From NCBI GenBank assembly GCA_002423285.1, contig DIVF01000018.1:1-32856 (forward strand): a stretch of DNA of 32,856 nt, read 5' to 3'. Source of the stretch: Micavibrio sp. UBA6139 (GTDB taxonomy: Bacteria > Pseudomonadota > Alphaproteobacteria > Micavibrionales > Micavibrionaceae). Each line of letters opens with the position of its first letter. Positions within the stretch are counted from its first letter, which is position 1. Positions 16,487 to 24,420 of the stretch are shown piece after piece. The translations under genes and the position numbers were made by a program. The notes below the pieces were generated by a model. It saw only the letters and a program-made list of their open reading frames with translations. It was not told where the DNA came from and did no database searches.

Positions 16487-19400
16487 ATGCCAAAGCGTAC
16501 AGACATCAAATCCATCTGCATCATCGGTGCGGGTCCAATCGTTATCGGCCAAGCCTGTGAGTTTGATTATTCCGGGACACAGGCCTGCCAGGCATTACGG
16601 GCCGAAGGATACCGGATCGTCCTGATCAATTCGAACCCCGCAACCATCATGACCGACCCGAATATGGCGGATGCGACCTATATCGAACCGATCACCCCGG
16701 AAGTCGTTGCCAAGATCCTTGAAAAGGAACGCCCTGATGCGTTGCTGCCCACCATGGGCGGACAGACAGCATTGAATACGGCATTGGCCCTGCACGCCAA
16801 TGGCACGCTGGAGCGTTTGGGGATTGAGTTGATCGGTGCCAAGGCCGATGTCATTGATAAGGCCGAAGACCGCGAAAAATTCAAACTCTGCATGAATGAA
16901 CTGGGTCTGGAATCCGCAAAAAGTAAAACCGTTGGCAATATGGATGATGCCCGCAAGGCACTGGAATTTGTCGGCCTGCCCGCAATTATCCGCCCATCCT
17001 TCACCTTGGCCGGAACCGGCGGCGGCATTGCCTATAACCGGGAAGAATTTGAAACGATTGTGCGAGAAGGTTTGGATATTTCTCCCGTGCATGAAGTTCT
17101 GGTCGAAGAATCCTTGCTGGGCTGGAAAGAATTCGAGATGGAAGTTGTCCGCGATAAAAACGACAACTGCATCATCATCTGCGCCATTGAAAATATCGAC
17201 CCGATGGGTGTCCATACCGGGGATTCCATCACCGTGGCCCCCGCCATGACCCTGACCGATAAAGAATATCAGATCATGCGTGATGCATCGCTGCTGGTTT
17301 TACGCGGGATTGGCGTTGAAACAGGGGGATCGAACGTGCAATTCGCCGTTCACCCGGATAATGGCCGCATGCTGGTCATTGAAATGAACCCGCGCGTGTC
17401 GCGCTCCTCCGCCCTGGCCTCCAAGGCCACAGGCTTCCCGATTGCCAAGGTCGCGGCGAAGCTGGCGGTTGGTTATACGCTCGATGAACTGAAAAATGAG
17501 ATTACCGGTGGCAAGACCCCGGCATCGTTTGAACCATCCCTTGATTACGTCGTCGTGAAAATTCCACGCTTCGCGTTTGAAAAATTCCGTGGCACAAATA
17601 ATCTGCTGACCACGTCGATGAAATCGGTTGGGGAAGTGATGTCCTTTGGCCGCAGCTTTGAAGAAGCGATGCAAAAGGCCCTGCGCTCACTGGAAAAAGG
17701 CCTGTCTGGTTTTGATGATGTGTCCTTAAGCCCGACCAACATCAACACCCCGCCGCATATTGACCAAATCCGCGCGGCTCTGGCCATTCCAACACCACAG
17801 CGTATTTTATATGTGGCCCAAGCCATGCGCCACGGCATGTCGGTTGCCGATATTTATTCTTTGTGCAAATACGACCCATGGTTTTTGGAACGCATTAAGC
17901 ACATTGTCGATACGGAAGATAAAATCCGTAAATCCGGCCTGCCCTCCGAAGACCATGAATGGCTGAAGCTGAAAAAAATGGGTTTTGCCGATGCCCGCCT
18001 TGCTGCCCTGACCGGGGTGAAAGAAGAAAAAGTACGCAAACTGCGCCATGCGCATGATATTCGCCCGGTCTTCAAACGCGTCGATAGCTGCGCCGCTGAA
18101 ATTCCATCTGCCACACCTTATATGTATAGCTGCTATGAAGGCGACGGTTTGAACCCGCCTGAAAGCGAATGCAGCCCCACCAACCGCAATAAAATCATCA
18201 TCCTTGGCGGCGGTCCAAACCGTATTGGTCAGGGGATTGAATTTGATTATTGCTGCGTTCATGCCGCCTATGCCCTGCGCGAGGCCGGATATGAAACCAT
18301 CATGATCAATTGCAACCCGGAAACCGTTTCCACCGATTACGATACGTCCGACCGTTTGTATTTCGAACCGCTCACCTTGGAAGATGTTCTTGAAATCATC
18401 CATGCAGAACGCCAAGCCGGGTCCTTGCTGGGTGTGATTGTTCAATTGGGTGGTCAGACACCACTGAAACTGGCCGATGGTTTGCAAAAAGCAGGGGTTC
18501 CAATTCTGGGAACCGACCCGGACATGATCGATCTGGCGGAAGACCGCAAACGCTTCCAGAAACTGCTGAACGATTTAAAACTGCGCCAGCCGCCCAATGC
18601 AATTTGTACGTCTTATGATGAAGCTGTCGTGCAGGCCGAAAAGCTCGGCTTCCCGATCGTCATCCGCCCATCCTATGTTCTGGGTGGTCAGGGGATGGAG
18701 ATTGTCCACGGGATGGATGATTTGAAACGCTATATCGCAACGGCTGTGAAGGTATCAGGCGACTCCCCCGTTCTGCTCGACCGCTATCTGAACAGTGCCA
18801 TTGAAATTGATGTTGATGCACTGGCCGATGGCAAAGATGTCTATGTTACCGGCATCATGGAACATATTGAAGAGGCCGGAATCCATTCCGGGGATTCAGC
18901 CTGTGTTCTGCCGCCGCATTCTTTGCCCTATAAAACGGTCAAGGAAATTGAAAAACAAACCATCCAACTGGCCAAGGCATTAAAGGTCAAAGGCCTGATG
19001 AACGTCCAGTTCGCGGTCAAACGCAATAAAAGCACCGGAGAAAACGATGTTTATATTCTGGAGGTCAACCCACGCGCCAGCCGCACCGTTCCCTTCGTTG
19101 CCAAGGCCACAGGCGTGCCAATTGCCAAAATCGCCGCCCGTTTGATGGCGGGCGACCGTTTGTCTGACTTCTCCCCCCTGTTATTGGGGATGAGCCCGGA
19201 TCACACCGCCGTAAAGGCCCCTGTCTTCCCATTCTCGCGCTTCCCCGGCGTTGACCCGGTTTTAGGGCCAGAGATGAAGTCAACGGGTGAAGTCATGGGC
19301 ATTGACCGTGATGTTGCACAAGCCTTTGCCAAGTCGCAATTGGCGGCGGGAACGATCCTGCCGGTGTCCGGCACCGTTTTCCTGTCAGTAAAAGATTCTG

Positions 19401-19795
19401 ATAAATCTGATCTGGTGCCAATCGCGCAAGATTTGATCGAAATGGGATTTAAGCTGGTGGCAACGGGCGGTACTTGCAAACATCTGAGCGATGCCGGGCT
19501 ACCTGTTACCCGCATCAACAAGATGATGGAAGGCCAACCCCACATCGTTGATGCCATCATCAACGGCCAGATTGATTTCATGATCAACACCACACGCGGG
19601 CCACAGGCAATTGCCGATGCGACATCAATCCGCCGCATGGCATTGACGCATAAACTGCCCTATTACACGCTGCTCACCGCAGCGCGGGCAGGTGTTCAGG
19701 CCATTCGGGCGATGCAGACACGCGAAATTAACGTCGCACCGCTCCAAAGCTACTTTGTTACTGAACAGGCTGAGCTGGAAAGCAAAAGTGCATAG
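16487..19795 (+). CDS. carB: Carbamoyl-phosphate synthase large subunit CarB
   Basis: The 1102-residue enzyme makes carbamoyl phosphate from bicarbonate, ammonia and two ATP. It shows the internal duplication of the family. The first half opens with SICIIGAGPIVIGQACEFDY, contains an ATP-grasp domain and ends near residue 400. An oligomerisation segment follows, then a second half opening with KIIILGGGPNRIGQGIEFDY near residue 565 and its own ATP-grasp domain. The C-terminal MGS-like regulatory domain (about 965-1090, with LVATGGTCKHLSDAGLPV) is the usual site for allosteric effectors. Start ATG at 16487 is preceded by GAAGG. It sits between a membrane methyltransferase (1-bp gap) and an ABC exporter whose ATG directly follows the TAG. 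This is unlike the usual carAB arrangement. Confidence 0.98.
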   Translation: MPKRTDIKSICIIGAGPIVIGQACEFDYSGTQACQALRAEGYRIVLINSNPATIMTDPNMADATYIEPITPEVVAKILEKERPDALLPTMGGQTALNTALALHANGTLERLGIELIGAKADVIDKAEDREKFKLCMNELGLESAKSKTVGNMDDARKALEFVGLPAIIRPSFTLAGTGGGIAYNREEFETIVREGLDISPVHEVLVEESLLGWKEFEMEVVRDKNDNCIIICAIENIDPMGVHTGDSITVAPAMTLTDKEYQIMRDASLLVLRGIGVETGGSNVQFAVHPDNGRMLVIEMNPRVSRSSALASKATGFPIAKVAAKLAVGYTLDELKNEITGGKTPASFEPSLDYVVVKIPRFAFEKFRGTNNLLTTSMKSVGEVMSFGRSFEEAMQKALRSLEKGLSGFDDVSLSPTNINTPPHIDQIRAALAIPTPQRILYVAQAMRHGMSVADIYSLCKYDPWFLERIKHIVDTEDKIRKSGLPSEDHEWLKLKKMGFADARLAALTGVKEEKVRKLRHAHDIRPVFKRVDSCAAEIPSATPYMYSCYEGDGLNPPESECSPTNRNKIIILGGGPNRIGQGIEFDYCCVHAAYALREAGYETIMINCNPETVSTDYDTSDRLYFEPLTLEDVLEIIHAERQAGSLLGVIVQLGGQTPLKLADGLQKAGVPILGTDPDMIDLAEDRKRFQKLLNDLKLRQPPNAICTSYDEAVVQAEKLGFPIVIRPSYVLGGQGMEIVHGMDDLKRYIATAVKVSGDSPVLLDRYLNSAIEIDVDALADGKDVYVTGIMEHIEEAGIHSGDSACVLPPHSLPYKTVKEIEKQTIQLAKALKVKGLMNVQFAVKRNKSTGENDVYILEVNPRASRTVPFVAKATGVPIAKIAARLMAGDRLSDFSPLLLGMSPDHTAVKAPVFPFSRFPGVDPVLGPEMKSTGEVMGIDRDVAQAFAKSQLAAGTILPVSGTVFLSVKDSDKSDLVPIAQDLIEMGFKLVATGGTCKHLSDAGLPVTRINKMMEGQPHIVDAIINGQIDFMINTTRGPQAIADATSIRRMALTHKLPYYTLLTAARAGVQAIRAMQTREINVAPLQSYFVTEQAELESKSA

Positions 19796-21619
19796 ATGAA
19801 ATTCATAAAACCGGATGTCCCTTACGCCACCGCCAATACGCTGCCCTCTGATTTCAGGCAGTTTTTGGCCTATGTCTGGCGTAAAAATCCGGTTTTGTGG
19901 TTCTTCTTCTTTTTAGAAGATTTGATTCACTTCGTCCGCTACCCCATCACCTTCATCCTTTTGGGGATGATTATTGATACGTTACAGGGCAGTAACCCGG
20001 CGGATGGCATTCCAACACGTGCGATTTTATTACTGATTGGCATTGTCCTGACCTTGGGGATTGGCGAGTTGATGCACATTATCACCGCCCACACCATCAT
20101 CCACTGGAAACCAAAACTGCGCACCGTCATCCGGTCTGATTTCCTGACCTACACCATGGGCCACAGCCATTCTTATTTTCAGGATAATTTCGCCGGAGCA
20201 ATTGCGCGGAAAATTTCCGAAGTCGCTGAGAGTGCTTTGCGCCTGCACGATATTATCCGCTTTCAAATCTGGTATGCGCTGATTCAAATCACCACATCGC
20301 TGACCTATATGCTCTATGCCAATGTTATTTACGGGCTGGCGTTTATTGCCTTTATTATTGCCGTCACCGTTCCGGTTGTTCTGCGCCTGCCGCGCATTCG
20401 CCAACGGTCTTTCCGGTATTCGGAACAACGGGCATTGGTCACCGGGATTATCGTCGATATGCTATCCAACATTCCGGCTGTTAAATCCTTTGCCAGCCTG
20501 CCGCATGAGGTTGATGTTCACGGCCAGATCGCAGACGAAGAACGCACCCGCGCCAGCAAGGTCATTCGCAGCATGGTGCAATTGGAAGATATGCGCCGTA
20601 TCTGCCTGGTTATCTTAGGCGGCGGGATGACAACACTGGCTTGTTACGGCTGGTCACGGGGGTGGATCACCGTCGGCGAAGCATCCAGCATTTCAACCCT
20701 GTCCTTGATGCTGACCGGTACGGTCTGGATGCTGGGCGGGGCCATGGTGCAATTGGTGGATGAGGCTGGATATATCACTGACGCCCTGCGCATCACCACG
20801 CGCCCCCATGCCATCACCGATAAACCGGATGCAAAGAAGATTGAGATTTCCAAGGGCCAGATCGAATTCCGTGATGTTCGCTTCTCCTTCTCCGGACACC
20901 CGATTTTCAATCCCTTGAACATGTCAATTCAAGGCGGTGAGAAGATTGCCATTGTCGGACCATCAGGGTCCGGGAAAAGCACATTCGTTTCCTGCCTTTT
21001 GCGCCTGTACGATTTGGAAGACGGCGCCATTCTGATCGATAGCCAAAGCATTGCCGATGTGACGCAAGATTCCCTGCATGATGCCATCGCCGTCATTCCG
21101 CAGGATACCTCCTTGTTCCATCGGTCCTTGATGGAAAATATTCGCTATGGCCGCCGCGATGCCACGGATGAAGAGGTTTTCGAAGCCTCGAAAAAAGCCT
21201 TCGCCCATGATTTCATCACCACCCTGCCCGATGGGTATAATACGATGGTAGGCGAACGCGGCATTCGCCTGTCCGGTGGACAACGTCAACGTATTGCGAT
21301 TGCCCGCGCCATCCTGAAAAACGCCCCCATTTTAGTGTTAGACGAAGCAACATCGGCCTTGGATAGTGAATCTGAACGCTTGATCCAATCCGCCCTGGTG
21401 GAATTGATGCGCGGCAAAACCGTTATTGCGATTGCACACCGCCTGTCCACCATTGCCCGCATGGACCGCATCTTTGTCTTTGAACCGGGACGCATTGCGG
21501 AACAAGGTTCCCATGCCGAGCTTTTGCAACGCCCCGGCCTTTATGCCCGGCTATGGTCGATGCAATCTGGCGGATTCCTTCAGGAAAACGCTCTTGACGA
21601 CTCAGGAACCCTATCCTAA
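19796..21619 (+). CDS. ABC exporter half-transporter (fused membrane and ATPase domains)
   Basis: This 607-residue protein has an N-terminal six-helix ABC type 1 exporter domain (about 30-330) and a C-terminal ATPase domain with Walker A G388-PSGSGKST, signature L492-SGGQ, Walker B ILVLDEATSALD (Asp516-Glu517) and the switch histidine in IAIAHRLST. It should act as a homodimer at the inner membrane. Family members move lipids (MsbA type), peptides or drugs; no substrate-specific feature is visible. The ATG abuts the carB stop and no good ribosome site precedes it, so translation probably depends on coupling to carB. A terminator-like hairpin lies 31 bp after the stop. Confidence 0.9.
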   Translation: MKFIKPDVPYATANTLPSDFRQFLAYVWRKNPVLWFFFFLEDLIHFVRYPITFILLGMIIDTLQGSNPADGIPTRAILLLIGIVLTLGIGELMHIITAHTIIHWKPKLRTVIRSDFLTYTMGHSHSYFQDNFAGAIARKISEVAESALRLHDIIRFQIWYALIQITTSLTYMLYANVIYGLAFIAFIIAVTVPVVLRLPRIRQRSFRYSEQRALVTGIIVDMLSNIPAVKSFASLPHEVDVHGQIADEERTRASKVIRSMVQLEDMRRICLVILGGGMTTLACYGWSRGWITVGEASSISTLSLMLTGTVWMLGGAMVQLVDEAGYITDALRITTRPHAITDKPDAKKIEISKGQIEFRDVRFSFSGHPIFNPLNMSIQGGEKIAIVGPSGSGKSTFVSCLLRLYDLEDGAILIDSQSIADVTQDSLHDAIAVIPQDTSLFHRSLMENIRYGRRDATDEEVFEASKKAFAHDFITTLPDGYNTMVGERGIRLSGGQRQRIAIARAILKNAPILVLDEATSALDSESERLIQSALVELMRGKTVIAIAHRLSTIARMDRIFVFEPGRIAEQGSHAELLQRPGLYARLWSMQSGGFLQENALDDSGTLS

Positions 21620-21622
21620 GCT
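21594..21622 (+). promoter_or_regulatory. Candidate greA promoter inside the end of the ABC gene
   Basis: TTGACG (21594-21599) and TAAGCT (21617-21622) are separated by 17 bp. The -35 is good and the -10 weak. Transcription would begin near 21629 and give a leader of about 75 nt that contains the terminator-like hairpin. Confidence 0.35.
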
Positions 21623-21649
21623 AGCCAGTATATTAACAATTTGTCGGAT

Positions 21650-21679
21650 CCCGTCGCTTGCGGCGGGGTTTGTTTTTTT
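21650..21679 (+). terminator. Terminator-like hairpin in the greA leader
   Basis: CCCGTCG (21650-21656) pairs with CGGCGGG (21661-21667; one G-U) around the loop CTTG, and is followed by GTTTGTTTTTTT. It stands only 24 bp before the greA start. It may end the carB-ABC transcript, or act as an attenuator for a transcript that starts upstream of it. Confidence 0.75.
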
Positions 21680-21703
21680 GAAAAAAAGACGGAAAACAGG
21701 ACC

Positions 21704-22180
21704 ATGGAAAAAGTTCCAATGACACAAGCAGGCTTCGACAAGATGGAAGCCGAACTGAAAAATTTGAAAAGCGTAGAGCGTCCGGCTGTGATTGAAGCGA
21801 TCGCCGAAGCCCGCGCCCATGGTGACTTGTCTGAAAACGCCGAGTACCATGCCGCGCGTGAACGCCAGAGCTTTATCGAAGGCCGCATCAAGGAACTGGA
21901 CGGTGTTGTTTCCGCCGCGAATATCATCGACATTGCCAGCCTGTCGGGAAGCACCATCAAATTTGGCGCGACTGTCGTTTTGTACGATGAGGATTCCGAA
22001 GATGAATATAAGTACCAGATCGTTGGCCCATACGAATCCAACGCCGACCTCGGCAAAATTTCAACCACAGCACCAATGGCAAAAGCCCTGATCGGCAAAA
22101 CCGTCGGTGACACAGCAGAAGTGCGCACCCCGTCTGGCGTGCGCACCTATGAAATCGTAGACGTGAAGTTTATCGGTTAA
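21704..22180 (+). CDS. greA: Transcription elongation factor GreA
   Basis: GreA inserts its coiled coil into the secondary channel of backtracked RNA polymerase and stimulates transcript cleavage. From ATG at 21704 the protein has 158 residues, the normal family length. The N-terminal antiparallel coiled coil (about 1-75) carries the acidic tip GDLSENAEYHAA, with the Asp and Glu that position the catalytic metal. The C-terminal FKBP-like domain (about 80-158) contains GATVVLYDEDSEDEYKYQIVG and the closing TYEIVDVKF. CAGGA precedes the start. The frame is open 21 codons upstream, but that part is the U-rich terminator region and not coding. Confidence 0.96.
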   Translation: MEKVPMTQAGFDKMEAELKNLKSVERPAVIEAIAEARAHGDLSENAEYHAARERQSFIEGRIKELDGVVSAANIIDIASLSGSTIKFGATVVLYDEDSEDEYKYQIVGPYESNADLGKISTTAPMAKALIGKTVGDTAEVRTPSGVRTYEIVDVKFIG

Positions 22181-22184
22181 TTTA

Positions 22185-22430
22185 TTATTTCGGCTGCAGG
22201 CTGTTCCGCAATTCGACAAGACGCTGTTCGCTGTTCTTGATAATTGCGGCGGCCGCTTCATCGGAAATTTTGGTGGTCATGCTGGACGAAACGCCAGGCC
22301 CCGTTACTCCAGTGAGCATAAGGCCGGATTTTGCCAAATTCTGTTCTGCTTCCAGCTGCGCGATTTCCATTTTCGTGCTGAAACGAACAACTGAATTCCA
22401 AACAGTGCTGAGTGCTGATTTTACAGACAT
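22185..22430 (-). CDS. Small protein of unknown function, paralogue of the upstream gene
   Basis: An 81-residue hydrophilic protein that is not recognised. It aligns without gaps over its first 26 residues with the product of 22445-22696: MSxxS at 1-5, Arg16-Phe17, Glu22-Ile23-Ala24 and Leu26 are identical. A similar RLxE near the C-terminus and a closing L-x-PK are also shared. Start ATG at 22430 is preceded by GGAG with an eight-base gap; a TTG at 22436 is in frame but too close to that site. It follows its paralogue by 14 bp and converges with greA four bases away. Confidence 0.65.
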   Translation of the reverse strand: MSVKSALSTVWNSVVRFSTKMEIAQLEAEQNLAKSGLMLTGVTGPGVSSSMTTKISDEAAAAIIKNSEQRLVELRNSLQPK

Positions 22431-22444
22431 GGGCAAAACTCCGC

Positions 22445-22696
22445 TTATGGTTTTGGGGTAAGGTTTGCGTTGCGCTTGCGCTCAATTTCAGCAAGGCGTT
22501 CCGTGCATTCCTCAATGGTTTTTTGTGCCCGTTCCGGGGAAACACTTACCGGCACAGCACCGCCACGGGCAGCGACATAGGTTTGCCCCCGTTTCGCGAT
22601 TTCAATGGAATCGTTCAAAGCAGCGATTTCCTGATTTTCCAGGAAACGCGCAAAACCATCGGACGCTTTTTTAAAGAAGGAGCGAGCAGACATCAT
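22445..22696 (-). CDS. Small protein of unknown function, first of a paralogous pair
   Basis: An 82-83 residue charged protein starting at one of two consecutive ATGs (22696 or 22693), with GGGGA just upstream. The N-terminal half looks helical (FFKKASDGFARFLENQEIAALNDSIEIAKRG), the middle has a Gly/Val/Pro turn, and the C-terminal half is a charged helix (QKTIEECTERLAEIERKR). It resembles the next gene on the same strand and the two probably arose by tandem duplication. No membrane segment or known domain is visible. It may be co-transcribed with the downstream copy. Confidence 0.65.
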   Translation of the reverse strand: MMSARSFFKKASDGFARFLENQEIAALNDSIEIAKRGQTYVAARGGAVPVSVSPERAQKTIEECTERLAEIERKRNANLTPKP

Positions 22697-22774
22697 TTAT
22701 CCCCAATCGGTGTAGGAAACCTCAAAAATTACCTAGCGAAGTTATAGACATGTTTACGCAATATGTCAAATAAA

Positions 22775-23248
22775 TCAGATGTCGATCGGTACGCCCGGCT
22801 CTTCCTTGGCGGGGCGGATCGCAAGGGAGGATTTAACCGAGGTCACATTGGGGGCCGAAGTCAGCTTGGTGGTCAGGAAATTCTGGTAATCATCCCAGTC
22901 CTTAGCCACGATTTTCAGCAAGAAATCAGTCTCCCCCGCCAACATGTGGCATTCCCGGACCATCGGCCAGCTGTTAATCATCACTTCGAACTGTTTCAGG
23001 TCGTTTTCGGCCTGGGACAGCAGCTTCACATTGGCGAAGACGGTCACGCCAAAACCCATGGCATGGGGGTCTAAAACAGCGTGATAGCCCTTCACAAAGC
23101 CCGCCTCTTCCAAGGCCCGCACGCGGCGCAGGCATGGGGGGGCGGAAATTCCGGCCTTCTGCGCCAGTTCCACGTTGGTCATCCGCCCATCCTGCTGCAA
23201 ATGAAAGAGGATTTTACGGTCGATTTTATCGAGCTTCACGCGGTGCAT
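22775..23248 (-). CDS. Lrp/AsnC-family transcriptional regulator
   Basis: The 157-residue protein has the full family layout. The N-terminal helix-turn-helix (about 5-60; LDKIDRKILFHLQQDGRMTN, then LAQKAGISAPPCLRRVRALEEAG) binds DNA. The C-terminal RAM domain (about 70-145) makes dimers or octamers and senses small molecules, often amino acids. It is divergent from the ELM1-like gene, with 145 bp between the starts, so self-regulation or control of that neighbour is possible. The ATG at 23248 follows AAAGAATCAA on minus, a weak ribosome site. A good promoter lies at 23289-23317. The effector cannot be inferred. Confidence 0.93.
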   Translation of the reverse strand: MHRVKLDKIDRKILFHLQQDGRMTNVELAQKAGISAPPCLRRVRALEEAGFVKGYHAVLDPHAMGFGVTVFANVKLLSQAENDLKQFEVMINSWPMVRECHMLAGETDFLLKIVAKDWDDYQNFLTTKLTSAPNVTSVKSSLAIRPAKEEPGVPIDI

Positions 23249-23288
23249 TTGATTCTTTATAAAATGTTATTCGGAAAGACCTGACGTT

Positions 23289-23317
23289 GATATAAAGTTG
23301 CGCAAGGTTGGATGCAA
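23289..23317 (-). promoter_or_regulatory. Candidate sigma-70 promoter of the Lrp-family gene
   Basis: On minus, TTGCAT (23317-23312) and TATATC (23294-23289) are 17 bp apart. The start of transcription would lie near 23282, about 34 nt before the ATG at 23248. Confidence 0.5.
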
Positions 23318-23320
23318 GGG

Positions 23321-23359
23321 TTTTCGACCATCCACGCACCTATATTGTTTTTCGACCAT
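23321..23359. repeat. Direct repeat of TTTTCGACCAT
   Basis: The 11-mer occurs at 23321-23331 and again at 23349-23359, 28 bp apart, upstream of the preferred ELM1-like start and next to the Lrp promoter. The spacing is near three helical turns, so a protein could bind both on one face. Confidence 0.4.
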
Positions 23360-23393
23360 GGTATGGGCGAGTTGTTTATTAGAACGGGCAAAT

Positions 23394-24362
23394 ATGTCTA
23401 TCCTATGCTGGATCATAACCGAGGGAATTGCAGGGACTGAAAACCAGTGCCGCGGCGTCGCCGAAGCATTGGGGGTTACGCCTGTCATCAAACGCATCGC
23501 CCTGCGCCAGCCATGGAAAACACTGACCCCCATTATCGGCGGTGAAACCGAATGGACCTTCCTGCCAATCAGCGATAAATTACATGCACCATGGCCGGAC
23601 CTCGTGATTGCATCCGGGCGCAAAGCCATCGCCGCCGCACGTTATATCAAACGCGTATCAAAGGGACGCACCTTCACTGTCTTCCTGCAAGACCCGCGCG
23701 TCTCACCATCGCAATTCGATCTGGTTGCTGTGCCTGCGCATGATCGCCTGCGCGGCCCCAATGTTATTGTCACCGCCGCCGCGCCCAATCGCATCACACC
23801 GGAACTTCTTGAAACAGCGCGCGAAGAATTTGCCGATCCCTTTGGTGATTTCCCATCGCCGCGCGTGGCTGTTTTAATTGGTGGCAATTCTCAGGCCTAT
23901 AAAATGACCGAAGCGACCACGCAAAAACTGGCGGCGCAACTCCATGATCTTTGCACCAACAGCGATGCATCTGTCTTCATCACAACATCACGCCGCACGG
24001 GGAAGGCGAACGAAGATATTATCGACGAAGTTTTGGGCGACACCGATGCATGGGTTTGGGATCATGAAAGCGATAACCCCTATTTCGGGTTTTTGGCCTG
24101 GGCCGATTACATTCTGGTCACCGCCGACAGCGTTTCCATGCTGTCCGAAGCCGCCAGCACTGGAAAACCGGTCTATATGATCCCGTTAGAGGGCGGAGCC
24201 CCCCGCATCACCAAATTCCATGAATCTATGATAGAGCGGGGAATTATCCGGGTTTTTGACGGGATTCTGGAGTCTTGGGACTATACCCCTCTGAACGATG
24301 CCGCCCTTGTGGCCGCAGAAATCAAAAAACGCCTGCACAGTGGCGTGTCCCGTTCATTTTAG
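23394..24362 (+). CDS. ELM1/DUF1022-family protein
   Basis: This 322-residue protein belongs to the family named after the plant mitochondrial fission factor ELM1. The N-terminus ITEGIAGTENQCRGVAEALG, the middle DLVIASGRKAIAAARYIK and FLQDPRV, and the C-terminal LVTADSVSMLSEAASTGKPVYMIPL are characteristic. The last part resembles the nucleotide-sugar-binding half of GT-B glycosyltransferases, so a glycosyltransferase-like activity is plausible but unproven. Bacterial members have no established role. Start ATG at 23394 is chosen because family similarity begins there; the frame is open to 23298 and an ATG at 23358 is the alternative. The ribosome site is weak (ACGGGC). trxB follows after 58 bp. 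Confidence 0.85.
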   Translation: MSILCWIITEGIAGTENQCRGVAEALGVTPVIKRIALRQPWKTLTPIIGGETEWTFLPISDKLHAPWPDLVIASGRKAIAAARYIKRVSKGRTFTVFLQDPRVSPSQFDLVAVPAHDRLRGPNVIVTAAAPNRITPELLETAREEFADPFGDFPSPRVAVLIGGNSQAYKMTEATTQKLAAQLHDLCTNSDASVFITTSRRTGKANEDIIDEVLGDTDAWVWDHESDNPYFGFLAWADYILVTADSVSMLSEAASTGKPVYMIPLEGGAPRITKFHESMIERGIIRVFDGILESWDYTPLNDAALVAAEIKKRLHSGVSRSF

Positions 24363-24420
24363 GCTTTACCCCTGCACTTCTGACATTTAAGACTATCTTA
24401 TTCAAAGAAATGAGGACCTT

